Origin: an uncultured bacterium
GTDB taxonomy: Bacteria; Hydrogenedentota; Hydrogenedentia; Hydrogenedentales; CAILVY01
NCBI GenBank assembly: GCA_937951485.1
Contig: CALEDJ010000034.1
Coordinates: 62,001-126,000, forward strand
Length of the DNA: 64,000 nucleotides
Reading direction: 5' to 3'
The notes beneath the pieces were generated by a model that searched no databases, was not told the origin of the DNA, and saw only the letters and a list, made by a program, of their open reading frames with translations. Shown piece after piece: positions 59,660 through 64,000 of this stretch (position 1 is its first letter; every line of letters starts with the position of its first letter). The position numbers and the translations under genes are program-made.

Positions 59660-62583
59660 CACAAATACACGAACATAACTCATTATCCAACAGAAAACAT
59701 TTCTGGTATGTGTCGGACTGGCGCATGCTGGGAGTTTTCGTTGCGGTTCTGGGTTTGTTCTTCGCTTCCGGTTCCTGCGGGCTGATCTATCAGGTGGTCT
59801 GGACCCGGAAACTGGTGCTGCTCTTTGGGGCCACTGCGCACGCGGTGGGCACGGTGCTCTTCATCTTCTTCCTCGGTCTGGGCGTCGGGAGTCTGTGGGG
59901 AGGGCGGATCGCCGATCGGTCGCATCGTCCGCTTTTCCTGTACGGACTCTTCGAGATCATCATCGGCGTGTGGGCGCTGGGATTCATTCTTGCTGTGGGC
60001 TGGGGGGAAGGTCTGGTGGCGGCGGTGTTGCGGATTTCCGGGTTGTCGCGCGGGGCGGGGGTCGCGCTGCGCGTGCTGATGGCGACCGTTCTGCTCTTTG
60101 TACCGGTGGCGTTGATGGGCACGACGCTGCCGCTGCTGGCGCGATTCGTCAGCCGGGATGCCGGTGTGCGCGGACGACGCATCGGCGCGCTGTACGCCAT
60201 GAACACCTTTGGCGCAGTCGCGGGCTGTTTTGCGGCGGGTTTTCTGCTTCTGCCGCGTTTCGGCTATACCCGGACCACGTTGCTGGGCGCGGCGATCAAC
60301 GTCAGCGCAGGGGTCATTGCCGTGCTCATGTCTCGGCTGTTGGAAAAGCGAAGCAGCGGGATGAACGGCAAGGCGGCTTGCGCAGAGGGGTCAGGGACGT
60401 CGCCGGACGGAGAGGACCATATGGACGCAATGCACACCGCGCATGCGGGGAAGCCGTCCGACGCTGGATCGCTGTCCAGGAAAACCCTTTTTGTGGTTAT
60501 CGGCGCGTATGCGATGCTTGGATGCTGCGGGCTGGCGCTGGAAGTCATCTGGACCCGCCTGCTGATTATGGTCTTTCTCGGCACCACCTACGCCTACACC
60601 ACCATGTTGACCACGCTGCTTTGCGGCATCGCGTTGGGCAGCGCCATCGCCTCCCTGCGGACGGACCGCATGCGCGCACATGCCTTGGCCTTTGGCATTG
60701 TGCTCATGCTTGCTGCGGGCGCCTGCATGCTGACACTCACGCTCATCGCAGGGTTGCCGCCCAGAATCATCGCGCTGCACCAGCAATACGCCGCCGATTG
60801 GCCCGGGATTGTCAGGGGCATATTCTTTTATTCATTCTTTGTGCTGTTTCTTCCCACATTCCTGTTTGGCATGAGTTTTCCGGTGGCGGTCAAGGCGGTG
60901 GCGGGCACCGGGGCGCGCCTGGGACGCCATGTTGGAATTTTATACGGCGCCAATACTTTCGGCGGCGTGGCGGGCGCGCTGGCGGGCGGATTCCTCATTC
61001 TGCCGGTCTTCGGAGCGCATGACGGCGTATTGCTGTTGTCGGTCTTGTTGGGGCTGTCAGGCGCGGCGGCGGCGCTGTCCGCGCCTCGAACGCATTGGAG
61101 AAAAAAATCCGTATTCCTGCTGTTGGGCGTCGGTCTGTTTACTATCGCTGCCATGTTTGCGCCGGAAGATGTCAGCCGCGCCCTGAATGTTGGATACATT
61201 CCCGAAGACCACCATGTGATTTTCTATCGCGAAGGCGTTGAAGGCACAGTCGCGGTATCCGAGCCTGTGGATGAAATGGAGGGCCGCAACCGCGTGTTGT
61301 GGATCAACCGCGTGCAGGCGACGGCCTCCATCGAGCGCGGGGTGCGGATGAACCGGTTTCAAGCCGCGCTGCCGCTGCTTTTCGACCGCGACCCGCGCGA
61401 GGTGTTGTTCATGTGTGTGGGGTCGGGCATCACCTGCGGGGCACTGGCGCAGGCGGGATTCGACCGCATTGACGCCGTGGAAATCGCCCCGGAAGTGCTG
61501 GCGGCCGCGCGCTGTTTCGCGGTGGACAACCTCGGTGTGCTGGACCACCCCGGTGTGCGGTTCATCGTGGATGACGGCCGGAATTTCCTGCTTACGACCC
61601 GGAACGCCTATGATCTCATCTCCTTCGAGCCGATGCCGCTGGCATTGGCCGGCGTCTCGACGTTCTATTCAAAGGAGTACTATCAACTCTGTCTGCGGCG
61701 GCTGCGTCCCGGCGGGCTGGTGTCGCAGTGGGTACCGCTGCACAGCATGGCCCCGGACGTGGTGCGTTCGCTCGTGCGCACCTTCACCGCCGTGTTCCCG
61801 GAATACTGCGCCTGGTTCGTCAATGCCGACCTTTTCCTCATCGGATCGGACCAGCCGCTCCGGATTGACTTCGCGCGCGCCGCCCGAAGGCTGAGCCAAC
61901 CCGGCCTGAGCGAGGCCCTCGCCGAAGTGGGCTATCACGACCCGCACAGCGTCATCGCGTCGTTCCTGATGGACAAGCGCGGCATGGACGCTTTCGTGGG
62001 CGACGGCGAGGTCATGGCCGACGACCGCCCCTGGGCGGAATTCATCGCGCCGAAACTTGTTTATGCACGGACGGTCCACCAGAGCATCGCCCAAATCCTG
62101 CCGCACCTCTCTTCACCATCAGGTCACCTTGTGCCGGACAGCATCACCCCGGAAGAACGCGCCGCCCTGGAGCGCCGGGTGCAAAGCCGCGCGCAGGACA
62201 TACAGGGCGTCATGGCGTTCTACAGCGGTCTTACGCTGGACACCACGGCGGCGGAGGCGTTCATGCGCGCGCTGGACATTGACCCCCTCAATCACAATGC
62301 GCGGCATTATCTCCAGATTATTTTTGAAACCCAGATTCCGCAATGGTTGCGCTGGCAGGACTACGACCGCGCCGAAGCCATGATCATGGATGCCCAACGC
62401 TACCTGCCTGATGACCCAATGCCTTATGCCTTTCTCGGCGACCTCCACTGGGCGCGCGGCGAAACCCAGGAGGCCGCGGAAGCCTACCAGCGGCACCTGG
62501 ACCTTGGCGGCAATGCCGCCCGCGCGCGCGAGCATACAAAGATGCATCATCAACACGGGGAATCAGCGACTGCGGCGCATTGA
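59656..62583 (+). CDS. Membrane-bound spermidine-synthase-like methyltransferase-fold protein with TPR tail
   Basis: A 975-residue protein (ATG 59656 overlaps the LOG stop; ATG 59647 is an alternative). Residues 25-250 hold about seven membrane helices (LGLFFASGSCGLIYQVVWTR), and a second set lies at 275-510 (ALEVIWTRLLIMVFLGTTYA). The soluble part has a spermidine-synthase-type Rossmann fold (LFMCVGSGITCGALAQAG, DAVEIAPEVLAAARCF, DDGRNFL). The last 120 residues form TPR-like helices (PYAFLGDLHWARGETQEAAE). Proteins of this layout are common in bacteria; they are not proven to make spermidine and may act in the envelope. The gate Asp of true spermidine synthase is not clear (SFEPMPLALAG at the site). 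Confidence 0.82.
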   Translation: MTQIHEHNSLSNRKHFWYVSDWRMLGVFVAVLGLFFASGSCGLIYQVVWTRKLVLLFGATAHAVGTVLFIFFLGLGVGSLWGGRIADRSHRPLFLYGLFEIIIGVWALGFILAVGWGEGLVAAVLRISGLSRGAGVALRVLMATVLLFVPVALMGTTLPLLARFVSRDAGVRGRRIGALYAMNTFGAVAGCFAAGFLLLPRFGYTRTTLLGAAINVSAGVIAVLMSRLLEKRSSGMNGKAACAEGSGTSPDGEDHMDAMHTAHAGKPSDAGSLSRKTLFVVIGAYAMLGCCGLALEVIWTRLLIMVFLGTTYAYTTMLTTLLCGIALGSAIASLRTDRMRAHALAFGIVLMLAAGACMLTLTLIAGLPPRIIALHQQYAADWPGIVRGIFFYSFFVLFLPTFLFGMSFPVAVKAVAGTGARLGRHVGILYGANTFGGVAGALAGGFLILPVFGAHDGVLLLSVLLGLSGAAAALSAPRTHWRKKSVFLLLGVGLFTIAAMFAPEDVSRALNVGYIPEDHHVIFYREGVEGTVAVSEPVDEMEGRNRVLWINRVQATASIERGVRMNRFQAALPLLFDRDPREVLFMCVGSGITCGALAQAGFDRIDAVEIAPEVLAAARCFAVDNLGVLDHPGVRFIVDDGRNFLLTTRNAYDLISFEPMPLALAGVSTFYSKEYYQLCLRRLRPGGLVSQWVPLHSMAPDVVRSLVRTFTAVFPEYCAWFVNADLFLIGSDQPLRIDFARAARRLSQPGLSEALAEVGYHDPHSVIASFLMDKRGMDAFVGDGEVMADDRPWAEFIAPKLVYARTVHQSIAQILPHLSSPSGHLVPDSITPEERAALERRVQSRAQDIQGVMAFYSGLTLDTTAAEAFMRALDIDPLNHNARHYLQIIFETQIPQWLRWQDYDRAEAMIMDAQRYLPDDPMPYAFLGDLHWARGETQEAAEAYQRHLDLGGNAARAREHTKMHHQHGESATAAH

Positions 62584-62713
62584 ACGAAAGCCGTGATTGA
62601 GTTGCATCGAATAATACCCCTTTGGTATCATTTCATCCTGTGATTTTCACAGCAGAGGGCCAATCCATTCTTCTGGGTTCCGGTGTTGTGGAATGGCGTC
62701 TATTCCTCTGTGG

Positions 62714-62789
62714 GCTGGAATAGCTCAGCCGGTAGAGCGCGTCACTCGTAATGACGAGGTCCGGGGTTCGATTCCCCGTTCCAGCTCCA
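62714..62789 (+). tRNA. tRNA-Thr (CGT anticodon)
   Basis: Acceptor arms GCTGGAA (62714-62720) and TTCCAGC (62779-62785) pair. The D arm is GCTCAGCCGGTAGAGC; the anticodon arm CGTCA-CTCGTAA-TGACG gives CGT, which reads ACG. The T arm has GGTTCGATTCC, and CCA is encoded at 62787-62789. Confidence 0.95.
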
Positions 62790-62858
62790 TCTTCCTGAAG
62801 TACGTGCCAAACGCACTAAGCACACTTCCATACGCTGAATATTAGGACTGGAAAAAAC

Positions 62859-62887
62859 TTGCAAATGCCGAAAAAATGGTTTATGAT
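62859..62887 (+). promoter_or_regulatory. Sigma-70-type promoter for the HTH-receiver gene
   Basis: TTGCAA 62859-62864, 17-base spacer, TATGAT 62882-62887. Initiation near 62894 leaves a leader of about 50 bases before GTG 62946. Confidence 0.6.
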
Positions 62888-62945
62888 TTCGCGCAGTTGA
62901 TGGCAATTCAAGAAAATCTCCCAAAACATGTAAGGTTTTGCAACA

Positions 62946-63524
62946 GTGGAAACAAAGCAATCCTTCAGCACTTCAGAAGTCGCCACGTACTGTCACGTGA
63001 CCGCGGACACGATCCGCAAATGGGCGGAAGCAGGGCGTATTCATGTATTCAAGACGCCGGGCGGACATCGCCGCATTCGCCGGGAGGACTTGATCCGCTT
63101 TCTACGGGAGAACAACATTCCCATTCATGAAGACCTTGACAATGCCGGGGTTCGGATTCTGGTCGTGGATGACGAAAAAGCGGTAATTTCGGTTATTCGA
63201 CGTTTTCTGGAACGCGCCCAGACCCCGTTTCAGATTCAGGTGGCGATGGACGGCTATGACGCGGGACATGAGGTGGCCACATTCCGTCCCGATGTGATTT
63301 TCCTGGATTTGCGACTGCCCGGCATTGACGGCTTCGAGGTCTGTCGCCGCATCAAATCCAATCCTGAATCCGCCAGAACGCATGTCATCGCCATGACCGG
63401 CTACTACGAAGGCGACGTGGCCCAGCGGGTGATCGAACTTGGCGCCGACATGCTGCTGCAAAAGCCTTTTACCCCGGATGACCTGCGGCGCGCGCTGGCC
63501 AAGGTCGGCGTGGAAGTGAGTTAA
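62946..63524 (+). CDS. Helix-turn-helix (excisionase/MerR-like) and receiver-domain fusion regulator
   Basis: A 192-residue protein starting at GTG 62946. Residues 5-55 are a MerR/BldC-type DNA-binding domain (FSTSEVATYCHVTADTIRKW, KTPGGHRRI). A short linker leads to a response-regulator receiver domain (ILVVDDEKAV, phospho-acceptor Asp in IFLDLRLPGIDGFE, MTGYYEG, and Lys in QKPFTPDDL). The order, DNA-binding domain before receiver, is the reverse of the usual. No histidine kinase lies nearby, so the partner is an orphan kinase elsewhere. It probably acts as a transcription regulator. Confidence 0.9.
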   Translation: METKQSFSTSEVATYCHVTADTIRKWAEAGRIHVFKTPGGHRRIRREDLIRFLRENNIPIHEDLDNAGVRILVVDDEKAVISVIRRFLERAQTPFQIQVAMDGYDAGHEVATFRPDVIFLDLRLPGIDGFEVCRRIKSNPESARTHVIAMTGYYEGDVAQRVIELGADMLLQKPFTPDDLRRALAKVGVEVS

Positions 63525-63608
63525 CGCATCGCGTCTCGATGCGTCGTCAATCCTGATCAACGCCGGGTGGCACGGGGGGGCAATGCCAACCCATGGAATG
63601 CAGCGCAC

Positions 63609-64000
63609 ATGGCATGCAGGGGCAGGAGAATCAGGGAAAAGACACTGCAGTGGCCGATACATGTCGTTGCGCGGTGTGCCCGTATGGCAACATCGGTGTG
63701 CCTCATATTCGCTGCTGCCAGATCGTTCGCCACCCTGCAAAACGTGGAAGCGGGCGGTTCCCTCCAAATTCACGCCCACTATTACACCGCGTTCTTTGAA
63801 CCTGAACCCGTGATTCGCATTCCAGAAGCGTTTACGCAGGGGCGCCCACTGGGACCGTTCGGCACGGAATCCGAAGTGCGCGGACTGCGGCGTGGTGGTG
63901 ATGGCGTGGCCTATATCGAGCAGCGCACCACCCTGCATTTGCGCGCGAATTTTACAGGGGACCTTGCCGCATTCGTGGAATTTGACAGTATTCATGACTG
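63609..64000 (+). CDS. Probable outer-membrane beta-barrel protein, N-terminal part (runs off the window)
   Basis: An open frame from ATG 63609 (or ATG 63684) continues to the end of the window. A signal-like stretch (RMATSVCLIFAAARSFA) is followed by amphipathic strands (GGSLQIHAHYYTAFFEP, then VAYIEQRTTLHLRANFTGDL, AAFVEFDSIHD). These are typical of porin-like or alginate-export-like barrels, where aromatic residues alternate with polar ones. Neither start has a strong ribosome binding site. Short frames in the other reading frames over the same bases are not supported. Confidence 0.55.
   Translation, partial: MACRGRRIREKTLQWPIHVVARCARMATSVCLIFAAARSFATLQNVEAGGSLQIHAHYYTAFFEPEPVIRIPEAFTQGRPLGPFGTESEVRGLRRGGDGVAYIEQRTTLHLRANFTGDLAAFVEFDSIHD

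Overview
The window is about 64 kb of GC-rich bacterial chromosome with long same-strand operons, Shine-Dalgarno starts and many ATGA/TGATG gene overlaps. Four type II pseudopilin-like genes end in the H-x9-DG pattern (DUF1559-like). With the GH172/DUF2961 protein, the ceramidase-like and UroD-like genes, a large Bat/MoxR operon and many palindromic intergenic repeats, they suggest a Gram-negative environmental lineage near Hydrogenedentota or the PVC/Planctomycetes group. That placement is inference from gene content; no rRNA is present.

The most unusual region is 1.86-8.9 kb. Five very short genes (39-56 codons) stand in tandem, each with its own ribosome binding site. All start with the same nine-residue pattern, M-[KA]-[HR]-hydrophobic-[KRQ]-x-[IL]-[ST]-x with Arg usual last, and then diverge into hydrophobic or amphipathic C-termini. 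A tight operon follows: two GNAT acyltransferases, a CPBP-type membrane protease, an ABC-2 exporter (ATPase and permease), and a 647-residue protein joining a PqqD/RRE-like N-terminus, a radical-SAM-like middle that lacks the CxxxCxxC motif, a partial SPASM Cys set and a C-terminal GNAT domain. I read it as a candidate RiPP-like (modified, exported peptide) cluster of a type I do not recognise.

The rest is mostly housekeeping and catabolic. 9-13.5 kb: mutS, a broken DUF4160 gene with an intact DUF2442 partner, and a Tat-exported metallophosphoesterase. 13.5-18.4 kb: GH172-like protein, lipoprotein and an (alpha/alpha)6-type glycosidase. 18.8-27.6 kb: three pseudopilins, an M32 carboxypeptidase, an ECF sigma/anti-sigma/periplasmic-sensor set and a leuB-like dehydrogenase. 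27.9-38 kb: a Bat (MoxR, DUF58, VWA, TPR, BatD) operon that runs into glnD, a Do-type protease and a coiled-coil protein. 43-48.5 kb: a minus-strand operon of sugar MFS transporter, UroD-like protein and ceramidase-like hydrolase, divergent from an SGNH hydrolase. 48.6-51 kb: a fourth pseudopilin, tRNA-Gln, tRNA-Glu and a repeat-rich stretch. 51-56.3 kb: a minus-strand set of FtsX-type permease, LolD-like ATPase and PQQ beta-propeller. 57-64 kb: an unknown protein, a TrmA/RlmD-type methyltransferase, a LOG protein, a membrane spermidine-synthase-like fusion, tRNA-Thr, an HTH-receiver fusion and the start of a probable outer-membrane barrel.

Intergenic DNA carries several repeat families: a 29-bp palindrome in at least four copies, 9-bp-period GGAC-rich tracts at three loci, a 14-bp CAGGCT palindrome, and three larger inverted-repeat elements.
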